Below are positions 33,154 through 42,133 of a stretch of DNA of 64,000 nucleotides, one piece after another (the first letter of the stretch is position 1; each line of letters begins with the position of its first letter). The translations under genes were made by a program, and so were the position numbers. The notes under the pieces were generated by a model, which worked only from the letters and a program-made list of their open reading frames with translations, was not told where the DNA came from and ran no database searches. The stretch comes from Euzebyella saccharophila (GTDB taxonomy: Bacteria; Bacteroidota; Bacteroidia; Flavobacteriales; Flavobacteriaceae): NCBI RefSeq assembly GCF_014855495.1, contig NZ_JACYFJ010000001.1:1240001-1304000 (forward strand). The letters run 5' to 3'.

Positions 33154-35558
33154 TAATCCATTTTATATATGTGAAGGCCTGGTTTTAACGGAACGGTAGT
33201 ACCGTTCCAAACTAAGTTGCCTTTCATTTCTTTTGGTATGTTCAGTTCGGCCTGCAGGTTGTTTTTTGATTTTTTTAAACGAAAGCCAATTGAACCTTTT
33301 GCAGTTGGCAGTTCTCCCTCCATTATTTTTAATTCTCCGAATGCCGGTTTTATAATTATTTCTTCAAAATTGTTCTTTACCGATTGTATTCCAGCCAAAA
33401 AGTCGAAGTAAAAGTAGGCAGGGGAAGCGCTCCAAGGGTGTACCTCTGAGCGTGTCGGTTTTTCTTGGCTTTCAAACCTTTCTAACACGGTGGTCATATG
33501 ATCTTTGACCATATTCGACCAAGGTTCTTGAGCGATGGCGAAGAGTTCTGGTGCCCTTACTTTTTGAATGGCCTTAAAAAGATAATATCGGTAGTAATAG
33601 GTGGCCTGTAACAAAGCATTCTCCTCAAGAATTTTTGATAGTAATTCTTTTTGTTGCTCTTTAGGAAGGGCATTAGTCAATACAGCCATGATATTGGTAT
33701 GTTGATCAAAAACCGTTTTGTCAGGTCGTTCGGCAAAAATTTGCCTTGTTTGATCATAACAAAGCTGATAGACAGATGATTTAATTTCATTGGCCCGAGT
33801 TTGAAAAAGGCCGGCCTGATGGTTGTCATCAATGGCAGCGAACATCTTAGCCGCGTTTTCGAGGGCATGAACATAGTGTAGGCTAACAACGGCGGAATTC
33901 TCGCCATCGTTTTTAGTAGCCGTGCCACCTCCATTATTTGGTCCTGTATACCAATCTACGAAATATCTATATTTTGTCTTTTTGACTAGATTTAAGTCAT
34001 TCATGTTTTTCTCGAATCCCCCGAGGGTATGTATTATTCCGTTTTTATATTTTTCAATAAATTCGATTTCCCCTGTAAGCTCGAAGTAGTCATACACCAT
34101 ATCTACCCAAATCAAAGAATAAGTGGGATAGATAAAGGTTGACCTTAATGGATAGGCTCCTAAAATATTGCCTTCGGAATCTCGAGATTGGTGAAATTGT
34201 TCGATGGCATTTTTTGTATGTTCCAAGTTACCGCTCATAGCCTGCCAAAGAAGGGCATGCACTTTCGTGTCGCCTACATACTGCATGGTTTCATAATAAG
34301 CATCACTCAAAAAATAGTCTTGCGTACATATATCAATCGTTCGTTTGCAGATATCAAAGATTTTATTGTAAAGCTCATTGTCTGTTTCAAATCGGGCTAT
34401 TGAGGGTATTTGTGTTCTCGAACGATAGTTGACAAAACTTTCTAGGTTCAATTCTTGGTCTTTGGTCTCTATCTCGAACTCTATGAAGCGAAAAGTACGC
34501 ATCCAGTTGGGTGTGAACTTTTGATGTTTTGACCCGTTTGAAACGATACTGTCGTAATAGCCCAGTAGGGTTTTACCTTTAATCTCATTACGGTCACCTT
34601 TTTCATTGTTTTTTCCGAATAAATTTTCGGCATACTTTATTTTGATACTGGCATTCTTACCATCGTTCCAAACCAATTGGGGAAAACCACTGGTCACATA
34701 TTTTTGATCTATAAGAAAGGTCATTTTGGTATTTACCGGAATATTCAAAGCTCCTTTTTCAGGGAACATGGAATTTATGTTTTCAGTATGTCTAACAATT
34801 TTTCCGATAGGTTCTTCTTCCCATGTTAGTAATGGAAGGTTTCTAGGTTCGAGCAAATAGGCCATAGAGCCACCCATACTACTGGCACCCTCAAAAAAAG
34901 AGGTAGCTGACCAATCTGCTGCATCAAAATCTGGTTTTTTCCAGTTTGTAGGGTGCAAATTCATATTTACATAATCAGTAGGGTTGTTGGCATAAAAACC
35001 GCCAACGATAGAGGTGGGGCCCCCACCTCGCCAATTTACCTCAATGGCTTCATATGATTGGTCAATAGTACATTTCCAAGAATCCCCTTTTCCAGTAGTA
35101 GTCAAAATTCGGGCATTTTCAGTGACGCCGTTCACCATCAAGCTCGTAAAAATCGATTGTAGGCCGTAGAACCTTCTTTTACCATAGTTAAGTACTTTTA
35201 CGGCAACTACATTTTCACCTTTTTTTAAATAAGGTTTTAAGTTTAGGGTTTCGTACTTCCAATGCTTAATGTCGCTAAGCTGGGGTCCGTGGGTAACAAT
35301 TTTGTCGTTTACGTAAAGAAAGTAGTGATTGTCTGCCGAGATATTAATGATAAAATCATTCTCTGTATTTTCAAGAGTAAATTCATTTCTGAATAGAATT
35401 GTAACATCTTCGCCTCCTTTAACTTCTGGGTGACTTACCCAATTCGCTTTAATATCATCAGGGGGATATTGTATCTCTGGAAAATTGAGCTCTTTTTGGG
35501 CGCACAAATTTTGGCAAAGTAAAAACAGGAAGAGGGAAAGCGCAGATTGTAATTTCAT
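33153..35558 (-). CDS. GH78-like alpha-L-rhamnosidase, exported
   Basis: An 801-residue protein with a signal peptide (ALSLFLFLLCQNLCAQ). The N-terminal part holds beta-sandwich domains (FRNEFTL, DNHYFLYVNDKIV, LKPYLKKGENVVAVKV). The (alpha/alpha)6-barrel starts near residue 390, with SDAYYETMQYVGDT (419-431) at the usual catalytic position and HPWSASPAYFYFDFLAG further on. A C-terminal beta-domain ends the protein. These match GH78 family motifs; rhamnose specificity is inferred from family. It sits in a biosynthetic rather than degradative cluster, with no SusC/SusD pair nearby, so it may trim or remodel a glycan made by the adjacent transferases. Confidence 0.82.
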   Translation of the reverse strand: MKLQSALSLFLFLLCQNLCAQKELNFPEIQYPPDDIKANWVSHPEVKGGEDVTILFRNEFTLENTENDFIINISADNHYFLYVNDKIVTHGPQLSDIKHWKYETLNLKPYLKKGENVVAVKVLNYGKRRFYGLQSIFTSLMVNGVTENARILTTTGKGDSWKCTIDQSYEAIEVNWRGGGPTSIVGGFYANNPTDYVNMNLHPTNWKKPDFDAADWSATSFFEGASSMGGSMAYLLEPRNLPLLTWEEEPIGKIVRHTENINSMFPEKGALNIPVNTKMTFLIDQKYVTSGFPQLVWNDGKNASIKIKYAENLFGKNNEKGDRNEIKGKTLLGYYDSIVSNGSKHQKFTPNWMRTFRFIEFEIETKDQELNLESFVNYRSRTQIPSIARFETDNELYNKIFDICKRTIDICTQDYFLSDAYYETMQYVGDTKVHALLWQAMSGNLEHTKNAIEQFHQSRDSEGNILGAYPLRSTFIYPTYSLIWVDMVYDYFELTGEIEFIEKYKNGIIHTLGGFEKNMNDLNLVKKTKYRYFVDWYTGPNNGGGTATKNDGENSAVVSLHYVHALENAAKMFAAIDDNHQAGLFQTRANEIKSSVYQLCYDQTRQIFAERPDKTVFDQHTNIMAVLTNALPKEQQKELLSKILEENALLQATYYYRYYLFKAIQKVRAPELFAIAQEPWSNMVKDHMTTVLERFESQEKPTRSEVHPWSASPAYFYFDFLAGIQSVKNNFEEIIIKPAFGELKIMEGELPTAKGSIGFRLKKSKNNLQAELNIPKEMKGNLVWNGTTVPLKPGLHIYKMD

Positions 35559-36043
35559 TATTTTAACTTGGCGAGGTTATTATCTCTTTTAAAACTACCA
35601 AAACTAAACCATTCATTTATTTTTTTGCCATTTTCGTATTTTTCTGCCGATGTTAGTTTCTGGTTCTTATACTTTAGGCAATAGCCGTTCTTTACATTGT
35701 TTTTCAACTGACATTTGTGGTTGACAAATCCATTTTTATCATAGAATAACCACCAGTTGTTCTTTTTTCCGTAGGCATAGTGACCTTCTTGAACCAATTG
35801 CCCCTGTTCATTAAAATAGTGCCAGTATTTAGATTTTCGGTTGTTCTTAAAATGACCCTCAGAAGCTACCTTTCCGTTTTTATGATACATCTTCCAAAAA
35901 GCGGTTTTTATTCCATTTTTCAACCAACCTTCCGATTTTATTTTTCCCGAATCAAAAAAGGTTCTGGTGTAGATGGCGTTGGTGGTGCTTTGAAATGAAC
36001 AAAGCAAGAAAAACGATATCCCTAATAAAACCTTTTTAAACAT
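35558..36043 (-). CDS. MORN-like repeat protein (YwqK family), exported
   Basis: A 161-residue protein with a signal peptide (VLLGISFFLLCSFQS). It carries about five repeats of the form G.x.xxGxWxxYxxNGxxxxEGxFKNNxKxG.W (for example NGKVASEGHFKNNRKSKYWH). Databases often call such proteins 'toxin-antitoxin YwqK family antitoxin', but no toxin gene is next to it and the export signal argues against that role. It overlaps the GH78 start by 1 nt and begins 2 nt after the Fe-S gene. Confidence 0.75.
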   Translation of the reverse strand: MFKKVLLGISFFLLCSFQSTTNAIYTRTFFDSGKIKSEGWLKNGIKTAFWKMYHKNGKVASEGHFKNNRKSKYWHYFNEQGQLVQEGHYAYGKKNNWWLFYDKNGFVNHKCQLKNNVKNGYCLKYKNQKLTSAEKYENGKKINEWFSFGSFKRDNNLAKLK

Positions 36044-36045
36044 GA

Positions 36046-37644
36046 TTATTTATTTTCATTTACCAATTGCATTAAATCTACATCATTGCCTAAAAGAACA
36101 TCTTGGCTGTTGATTCTACCTTTTGTAGGGCCATTCTCCAATTTAAGCACACCTCGAGGGCACACCGCAGAACAGATACCGCAACCCACACAACTTGAGC
36201 GCACAATATTTTGACCTTTTTGGGCGTAAGCTCTAACGTCGATACCCATTTCGCAGTAGGTAGAACAATTGCCGCATGAAATACACTGTCCGCCATTGGT
36301 GGTTATTCTGAATTTTGAAAAAAGGCGTTGTTGAAAACCTAGGATGGCGGCCATGGGGCAACCGAAGCGGCACCATACCCTATTTCCGAAAATAGGATAG
36401 AATCCAGTTCCGATCACACCCGAAAAAATGCTTCCTATTAAAAAGGAATAGGTTTTTCTTAAGGTTTCAGATTTAAATAGAAACACATTGCCATCTCCAC
36501 TGAAAAAATGTATACCAATCAAGGCAATTATGATTACAAAATAACCAACGGCCCCATAGATGGCATCTTTTTTCAGTTGCTCTCTTTTGTATATCATCAC
36601 CCAAGCGAAAATGGCCGTTAAAATAGTGGCGACACCTATTAAGAAAGTTGTTTTTGTTAGCCAGTATTTGCTGGTGTCGTTACCTAGGTAGGAATAAATT
36701 ACAGCCGTGGTCATAAGGGTTACAAACACCACTACGCTATGTACGACCCACCTTTCGACGCGCCAAGCAAACAGACTTTTGTCACTAAGTTGTCTAAAAG
36801 AGTCTCCTGCCGTTTCTGCTAATCCGCCGCAGCCACAAACCCATGAGCAATACCAACGTTTCCCGTACTTATAGGTGAGAATGGGGGTGATGACAAAGAT
36901 GGAAAGAATTCCAAAAATCAATAGTGCCAAGCCAATATCGCCGGCATCGATAAAGCTATTCACACGATAGCGCTCAAAATTATAATAATTGAGAGGCCAA
37001 ATGTTCTTTAGATCGTAATAGGGTAGGGAAAAGCCTTCTCCATTTAGCCTTGCCATTAATTCAGGAATCAAAAAAGCAAAAGCGGTTTGAAAAAACATAA
37101 CGCTAATGGTGCGCAGCCTTTCATAGGCGTTATGGCGATATTTGTACAAAAACTTGATTCCGAATGCAAGAATGGCCACAGTATAAAGCGTGCCATAAAC
37201 GAACCATTGGCTGGCGGGGTTGCCACTCAATAATTTGCTCAAAGGGTCAAATAGAGCAATTAAGCCGGTATTGTCTCCGTCTTTGGTAAGACCTAGATAC
37301 TGCGGGTAAAAATAAAGTACAATGTAAAAACCTGTGAGCGCAATACCTGCAATCCAGCCCCAAAACCCACGACTTGAAATGGATTTGAACATAACCCCAT
37401 CGTTTTTAATACCTGGTTGTTTATGGATGTAAGAAGCAAAGGTGAACCAGATAATGCCGCCACTAATGGCCAAAAGGGAAAGGGTAAGCCAAAGACCACG
37501 GTTTTGGAAATTGATATTAAATAGTGCCAAAATTAAGATACCCATTCCGCCCATCCCAAATAGGGTGGCAAGTTTCTGGTTTAAGTTCAGGGCCTTTGGA
37601 GGTTCGCCTGTTAGGGCCATGCTTCTATCTATTGTATTGCTCAT
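36046..37644 (-). CDS. NosR/NapH-like polytopic 4Fe-4S membrane protein
   Basis: A 532-residue protein with about ten hydrophobic helices. Cys motifs: RWYCSWVCGCGG in a mid-protein loop and VWCRFGCPMAAILG near the C-terminal domain, both typical of the NosR/NapH/CcoG group. They are followed by two 4Fe-4S ferredoxin sites, CISCGNCSTYCEMGI and CVGCGICSAVCPRG. Such proteins pass electrons from quinol across the membrane to periplasmic or cytoplasmic partners. A FAD oxidoreductase is encoded 23 nt upstream and is the obvious partner. No nos, nap or cco genes are in the window, so the terminal acceptor is unknown. Confidence 0.86.
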   Translation of the reverse strand: MSNTIDRSMALTGEPPKALNLNQKLATLFGMGGMGILILALFNINFQNRGLWLTLSLLAISGGIIWFTFASYIHKQPGIKNDGVMFKSISSRGFWGWIAGIALTGFYIVLYFYPQYLGLTKDGDNTGLIALFDPLSKLLSGNPASQWFVYGTLYTVAILAFGIKFLYKYRHNAYERLRTISVMFFQTAFAFLIPELMARLNGEGFSLPYYDLKNIWPLNYYNFERYRVNSFIDAGDIGLALLIFGILSIFVITPILTYKYGKRWYCSWVCGCGGLAETAGDSFRQLSDKSLFAWRVERWVVHSVVVFVTLMTTAVIYSYLGNDTSKYWLTKTTFLIGVATILTAIFAWVMIYKREQLKKDAIYGAVGYFVIIIALIGIHFFSGDGNVFLFKSETLRKTYSFLIGSIFSGVIGTGFYPIFGNRVWCRFGCPMAAILGFQQRLFSKFRITTNGGQCISCGNCSTYCEMGIDVRAYAQKGQNIVRSSCVGCGICSAVCPRGVLKLENGPTKGRINSQDVLLGNDVDLMQLVNENK

Positions 37645-37667
37645 AGTATTTTTTCTTAGGGTTGGTA

Positions 37668-39020
37668 TTAGGCGCCCAGACTTAAAATTCTTTTCCAGCT
37701 CTTTTTCTTGGTTTGGATGCGACTTCCCGTATCGGAGTTGTATTTAGCTACGATAGGATTTTCGTAAGCTTTGTAAAATTCAGGGTCAAAATTGGCATCC
37801 TCTAGGTGCTCTAATACATAGTCTGCACTACGTTCTTCGGTCAGCCACCGATCAAAGACTTCGTGGCGCATTCTTATGCCAAAGGTGTTTAAGCCCAGAA
37901 ACTTATCTGTGTCGGCGTGGTAGGCCATGGTAATGCAAACTTTTTCTTCTGGATGCCGCCAATGAAAGTGCTTTTCATACTCTTTTTTATTACGTTCGCT
38001 AAATACCCAACCATAGGTTTGGTATTCTATATCTAAAAACTTGGCGGAATTGAACCAGTGACCGGGATTGTATTTGGTTTTGTTGCCACAAATGGTTTGG
38101 GCAACGGTCTCGCCCATCATTCTACCGGTATACCAAACTGCCTCTATAGGTCTGCGGTTTCCGATAGCTTCGTGCTGTTCGGCACAGTCTCCAATCGCAT
38201 AAATGTTGGGGAAGTTGGTCTCTAAATAGCGGTTCACTTTGATGCCCCTGCCCAATTCAATTCCAGAATCTTCAAGAAAATCGATATTTGGGGTAACACC
38301 TGCCGTAAGACCTACCATTTGGCATTCGATAACCTCGCCGGTTTCCTTAATGGTAATGGCTTTCACCCTGCCGCTTTCATCTCCATGAATTTCACCTAAA
38401 TTCATGCCTAATCGTAAGTCGATATGGTGCTCTTTAATATGTTCATTGATCAGTTGCGATTCGCCGTTAGGTAAAACACCGTTCCAAAAGCTGTCTTCCC
38501 TAACGATAAAGGTAACAGGTATTTCTCTTGAACGTAGCATTTCGCATAGTTCAATGCCTATAAGGCCTCCCCCGACAACCACCGCTCTTTTGCAAACTTT
38601 ATTATTGGGGGCGTTTTCTTCGAGAGCATCTAAATCTTGCTTGGATACCAATCCTTGGACACCCTTTAAATCCTGCCCTGGCCACCCGAATTTATTGGGT
38701 TTTGATCCCGTTGCCAAAATCAGTTGGTCATAGGGTATTTGTTGACCATTTTGTAGTTGTAAGGATTGTTCTTTTGGATTCACTTTTTCCACATATCCAT
38801 TTATAAGGTCGATTCTGTTTTTCTTCCAAAACCAATTTTCATAAGGTTGGGTATGCTCAAATTTCATGTGCCCCATATAAACGTACATCAAAGCCGTTCT
38901 AGAAAAGAAATAATCTGTCTCGGCAGAAATAATCGTAATTTCTTTGTCCGATAATTTTCGTATGTGTCTGGCTGCCGTAACCCCGGCAATACCATTTCCT
39001 ATAATGATTATTTTCTCCAT
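37668..39020 (-). CDS. FAD-dependent pyridine nucleotide-disulfide-type oxidoreductase
   Basis: A 450-residue flavoprotein: IIIIGNGIAGVTAARHI (FAD loop), LILATGSKPNKFG, VVVGGGLIGIELCEML (NAD(P)H loop), and NIYAIGDCAEQHE (second FAD motif). It resembles the reductase part of NirB/rubredoxin reductases, with an extra C-terminal region of about 100 residues. I use the ATG at 39020 (MEKIIIIGNG); the frame also opens at a TTG at 39065, which adds 15 residues of no clear value. It heads a seven-gene minus-strand run and probably exchanges electrons with the Fe-S protein that follows. Confidence 0.87.
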   Translation of the reverse strand: MEKIIIIGNGIAGVTAARHIRKLSDKEITIISAETDYFFSRTALMYVYMGHMKFEHTQPYENWFWKKNRIDLINGYVEKVNPKEQSLQLQNGQQIPYDQLILATGSKPNKFGWPGQDLKGVQGLVSKQDLDALEENAPNNKVCKRAVVVGGGLIGIELCEMLRSREIPVTFIVREDSFWNGVLPNGESQLINEHIKEHHIDLRLGMNLGEIHGDESGRVKAITIKETGEVIECQMVGLTAGVTPNIDFLEDSGIELGRGIKVNRYLETNFPNIYAIGDCAEQHEAIGNRRPIEAVWYTGRMMGETVAQTICGNKTKYNPGHWFNSAKFLDIEYQTYGWVFSERNKKEYEKHFHWRHPEEKVCITMAYHADTDKFLGLNTFGIRMRHEVFDRWLTEERSADYVLEHLEDANFDPEFYKAYENPIVAKYNSDTGSRIQTKKKSWKRILSLGA

Positions 39021-39322
39021 CTCTATTTGATGTATTTTATTTGGTTTGAGTCGGAAACAATTCAAAATCTTACCACAGAAATCTAATTTGTAGATGTTTT
39101 AAATAAGGATATAATTGTGTGTTTTCTGTTATAGAATTGTGATAAGTTACGTTTTTATTTGCTGTGAAAATGAAAATTTAGTGTTGTAGATGCTATGGCA
39201 TAGAAGAGTACTTTTTTTAAGAATTACGTACCTATTTGAAACGATAGGTAAACTTTTTTAAATCTTAATACCTCACTAAGAATCATTTTCAAAACTTAAT
39301 TCTAACCCCTTAAATCTTGACG
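39021..39322. other. Divergent intergenic region, no gene seen
   Basis: 302 nt between the FAD oxidoreductase (minus) and the outer-membrane protein gene (plus). AT-rich; I find no exact TAnnTTTG promoter in either direction and no repeat. Both transcripts presumably start here. Confidence 0.5.
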
Positions 39323-40267
39323 ATGAAAAAACAGAAAGCAAATTTTTTACTAGGTTTTGTACCTATTATAGCTATGGCGCTTTTGGCTCCATCTCTAAAT
39401 GCCCAGGGCCTTATTGACGGATTCTACAGCCCAAAGGGAGATATGTCCATTACGGCCTCATATACCGGAACCTCCTATGACGAATTTTATGTGGGCGAAG
39501 AAAAAACAGGACCTGTTCCAGCTCATGAGAAAATAACCCAAAACATTTTGGGATTGTATGCCAAATATGGGTTGAGCGATTCCTTTACTTTGATTGTTAA
39601 TGCTCTATACATTTCAGCTAAGGGTGAGGGTGCTCCCGACCCAATAAGTGGAAACACAGAGGAATCTGGCTTTCAGGATTTTTCCATAGCGGCAAAATAC
39701 AGGCCTTTTAGTACTTCTTTTGCAGGAGGTAGATTGGATGGGATAACCGCCCTTGGTTTTGATATTCCTATCGGATATAAATCGAACAGCATACTTGCTA
39801 TTGGTAATGGGGCCTTTAAAACCAATTTACACCTTGGTGGACATTTATTTTTAAATCAAGGATTTTTTACGACCGTTGTTCTCGGTTATAGTCTTAGAGG
39901 AAAGACCAATGATGATTTTAATGTGAATAATGGAGAAGATTATGATGTGCCCAACGCCTTTTTGGGAAGCCTTAAATTAGGATATGCATCCGCTAAATTT
40001 TATGGAGAAGCCTGGTTGGACCACCAGTCTACTTCTTCTGACGGAGTGGATATCATGGGCCCAGGTTTTGCCGGTAATTTTCCGGAAACAAAGGTAGACT
40101 ATACACGTTTTGGGGTTTCTGCCTATGTTCCTGTGGTCTCGGGATTAGGATTGAGTGCAGGCTACGGCACAGTTGTAAATGGTAGAAATATTGGGGACAC
40201 CAACTTTTTTAATGTAGGGGTAACATACTCTTTTAGTACGCTTTCCTCCATGAAAACGGCTCAATAG
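39323..40267 (+). CDS. Predicted outer-membrane beta-barrel protein
   Basis: A 314-residue protein with a signal peptide (IIAMALLAPSLNAQ) and a body of alternating amphipathic strands (SITASYTGTSYDEF, FSIAAKYRPF, VGVTYSFSTL). It resembles the flavobacterial proteins labelled 'transporter' or phenol-degradation MetA-type barrels, but I cannot name the substrate. The start is the ATG at 39323. It is followed by a strong terminator at 40284, so the DUF547 gene downstream probably uses its own promoter or readthrough. Confidence 0.7.
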   Translation: MKKQKANFLLGFVPIIAMALLAPSLNAQGLIDGFYSPKGDMSITASYTGTSYDEFYVGEEKTGPVPAHEKITQNILGLYAKYGLSDSFTLIVNALYISAKGEGAPDPISGNTEESGFQDFSIAAKYRPFSTSFAGGRLDGITALGFDIPIGYKSNSILAIGNGAFKTNLHLGGHLFLNQGFFTTVVLGYSLRGKTNDDFNVNNGEDYDVPNAFLGSLKLGYASAKFYGEAWLDHQSTSSDGVDIMGPGFAGNFPETKVDYTRFGVSAYVPVVSGLGLSAGYGTVVNGRNIGDTNFFNVGVTYSFSTLSSMKTAQ

Positions 40268-40283
40268 TGTTAGTTGGTGCTGT

Positions 40284-40317
40284 GCCCTTGTATTTGTTTG
40301 TGATACAAGGGCTTTTT
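40284..40317 (+). terminator. Intrinsic terminator after the outer-membrane protein gene
   Basis: A perfect 10-bp stem, GCCCTTGTAT (40284-40293) with ATACAAGGGC (40303-40312), a 9-nt loop and a following T5 tract. Confidence 0.9.
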
Positions 40318-40397
40318 CTCTCCTTTGGTCGAATTGGGTCTTTTCAAAGTAAGATTGCCAGAAATGTTACGACCCATTGAAAACTAAACCAATACAT

Positions 40398-41114
40398 ATG
40401 AAAAATGTTATTCTTTTTCTTGTGATAAGTATTTCCTTCTCCAATTATGGTCAAGGAACGCTAGATCAATTTTTTCATAAGTCCAATGCCTTTTTTCAAG
40501 CTCATGTAAAAGAGGGCAGGGTAGATTATAAAAATATTAAAGGCGATACCTCAGAATTAGATGAGATTTTAAATCTAGCCAAGGAGGTTAGGGTAGGATT
40601 TGAAAACCCAAAGGAATATCAATCCTTTTGGATCAATACATATAATTTATTGGTGATAGCGGGTATTGTGAAAAACTATCCCGTTAAGTCCCCCTTGGAT
40701 ATTAATGGGTTTTTTGATAAGACTATACATGAGGTGGGAGGCGAAAAACGTACCTTAAATGAGATTGAGAATGTTTTGTTACGTGCCAAATTTCCCAACG
40801 AGCCCAGGTTCCATTTTGTTTTGGTCTGTGCCGGTTTAGGATGTCCGCCCATAATTGCAAATGCCTATACCCCCCAAAACTTGGAGCAGCTACTGCAAAA
40901 GCAAACCGAGAGGGCCTTAAACAATGAAGACTTTATCCGAGTCAATAAAAACAAGGTCAAAATTTCCCAAATATTTGAATGGTATACAGAAGATTTTACC
41001 AGAGATGGGCAAACCCTGCAAGGGTTTATAGATGTCTATAGAATGGAAAAATTGCCTGAAAATGCCAAAGTGTCCTATTATCCGTATGACTGGACGCTGA
41101 ATGAAACAAATTAA
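40398..41114 (+). CDS. DUF547 domain protein, exported
   Basis: A 238-residue protein with a signal peptide (NVILFLVISISFSNYGQ). The DUF547 core is clear: VDYKNIKGD, FWINTYNLLVIAGIVKNYP, HEVGGEKRTLNEIEN, FHFVLVCAGLGCPPI and a C-terminal SQIFEWYTEDF. The family is thought to have a cysteine/histidine papain-like arrangement (the Cys in CAGLGCPP), but its substrate is unknown. I use the ATG at 40398 rather than the TTG at 40377. It is 24 nt before the next gene, so the two are likely co-transcribed. Confidence 0.82.
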   Translation: MKNVILFLVISISFSNYGQGTLDQFFHKSNAFFQAHVKEGRVDYKNIKGDTSELDEILNLAKEVRVGFENPKEYQSFWINTYNLLVIAGIVKNYPVKSPLDINGFFDKTIHEVGGEKRTLNEIENVLLRAKFPNEPRFHFVLVCAGLGCPPIIANAYTPQNLEQLLQKQTERALNNEDFIRVNKNKVKISQIFEWYTEDFTRDGQTLQGFIDVYRMEKLPENAKVSYYPYDWTLNETN

Positions 41115-41138
41115 ATAATACAAATTAACCGAATTAGT

Positions 41139-42086
41139 ATGAAAATCTATCTTGACAAGATCTTGGTGCCCATTATGTTGTTGGGGTGTCTTATTGCCTA
41201 TTCGCAGAAAGATGAGGATGGTAACAGCCAGCAAAAAAGTAATATTCAAACCTACACACCCTCCAAACTTTTAAAAAAAGGACAATGGGATATTAAGTTT
41301 TTCAATGGTCTATATACGCAGACAAAGCAAACTTTAGAGGGTAGTGAAAAAGTAGATATACCAAGGCAAACCTTTTTTACGAATACCACTGAAATTTATA
41401 CCGGGGTAAGCAATAGTTCAAGAATTAATGTTGGTTTTGTCTTTCAGGTAAGGGCCAATACCTACAATGGAGCCAAAACCTTGGAGGCTTTTAAATTTGA
41501 GGACAATGAAACGGATGCTCGTAGCGGTCTAACCACTATTGCCCCTTCCATTAGGGTACAACCATTTGCCAATATTGGAAATTTCTCCTTTACAAGTTCT
41601 TTTTTGATTCCGGTTTTTAAAGATGTGGCCACTGCTCCTTATTTGGATAAGCGCAGTTATTTTTGGGAAACCAAGTTCTTTTATGATAAAACGTTCGGCA
41701 ATAATAAATGGCAATTGTTTACAGAAGCCGATTTGGGCTTCAATTTTGGAGAAAAAAGGGCATCTGCCAATGCATCTGAAGATAATATTGGAGAACGTTT
41801 TGCCAACAATAGTATGGTGGTTCCCCTAAGTGTTTTTCTAAGTTATTTTCCTTCGGATAAATCTACTGTTTTTGTCAATGCCCAGCAGTCTTTCTTTATA
41901 GGTTATGATAATCCGGATGCTAATGGTAATAATTTTTCTCAGAATTATACGGCCCTCGGGTTTGGAGGAAAATATCAATTGACCAAGGCTCTTAATGTTG
42001 AGGTTTCCTATAACAATTTTGTGAGAGGGCATAGTTTTCAAGGCTTGGGAGAGACTTATAGTTTGGGCTTAAGGGCGTTATTTTAA
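41139..42086 (+). CDS. Predicted outer-membrane barrel protein of unknown function
   Basis: 315 residues with a signal peptide (ILVPIMLLGCLIAYSQ), then a region rich in alternating aromatic/polar strands (QWDIKFFNGLYTQTKQ, RINVGFVFQVRAN, FSFTSSFLIPVF), ending GLRALF. This ending in an aromatic residue is typical of beta-barrels. I recognise no family. It follows the DUF547 gene closely and precedes GH113 by 47 nt, all on the plus strand. Confidence 0.65.
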   Translation: MKIYLDKILVPIMLLGCLIAYSQKDEDGNSQQKSNIQTYTPSKLLKKGQWDIKFFNGLYTQTKQTLEGSEKVDIPRQTFFTNTTEIYTGVSNSSRINVGFVFQVRANTYNGAKTLEAFKFEDNETDARSGLTTIAPSIRVQPFANIGNFSFTSSFLIPVFKDVATAPYLDKRSYFWETKFFYDKTFGNNKWQLFTEADLGFNFGEKRASANASEDNIGERFANNSMVVPLSVFLSYFPSDKSTVFVNAQQSFFIGYDNPDANGNNFSQNYTALGFGGKYQLTKALNVEVSYNNFVRGHSFQGLGETYSLGLRALF

Positions 42087-42133
42087 ACAAGTAACTAGAA
42101 ATACTGTATTTTAGGGGGCTTGATTTATGGTTT

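Noticed and set aside
35558-36043. Toxin-antitoxin module from the YwqK label
   Set aside because: No toxin-like gene is adjacent and the protein has an export signal; it is part of the glycan/redox run.
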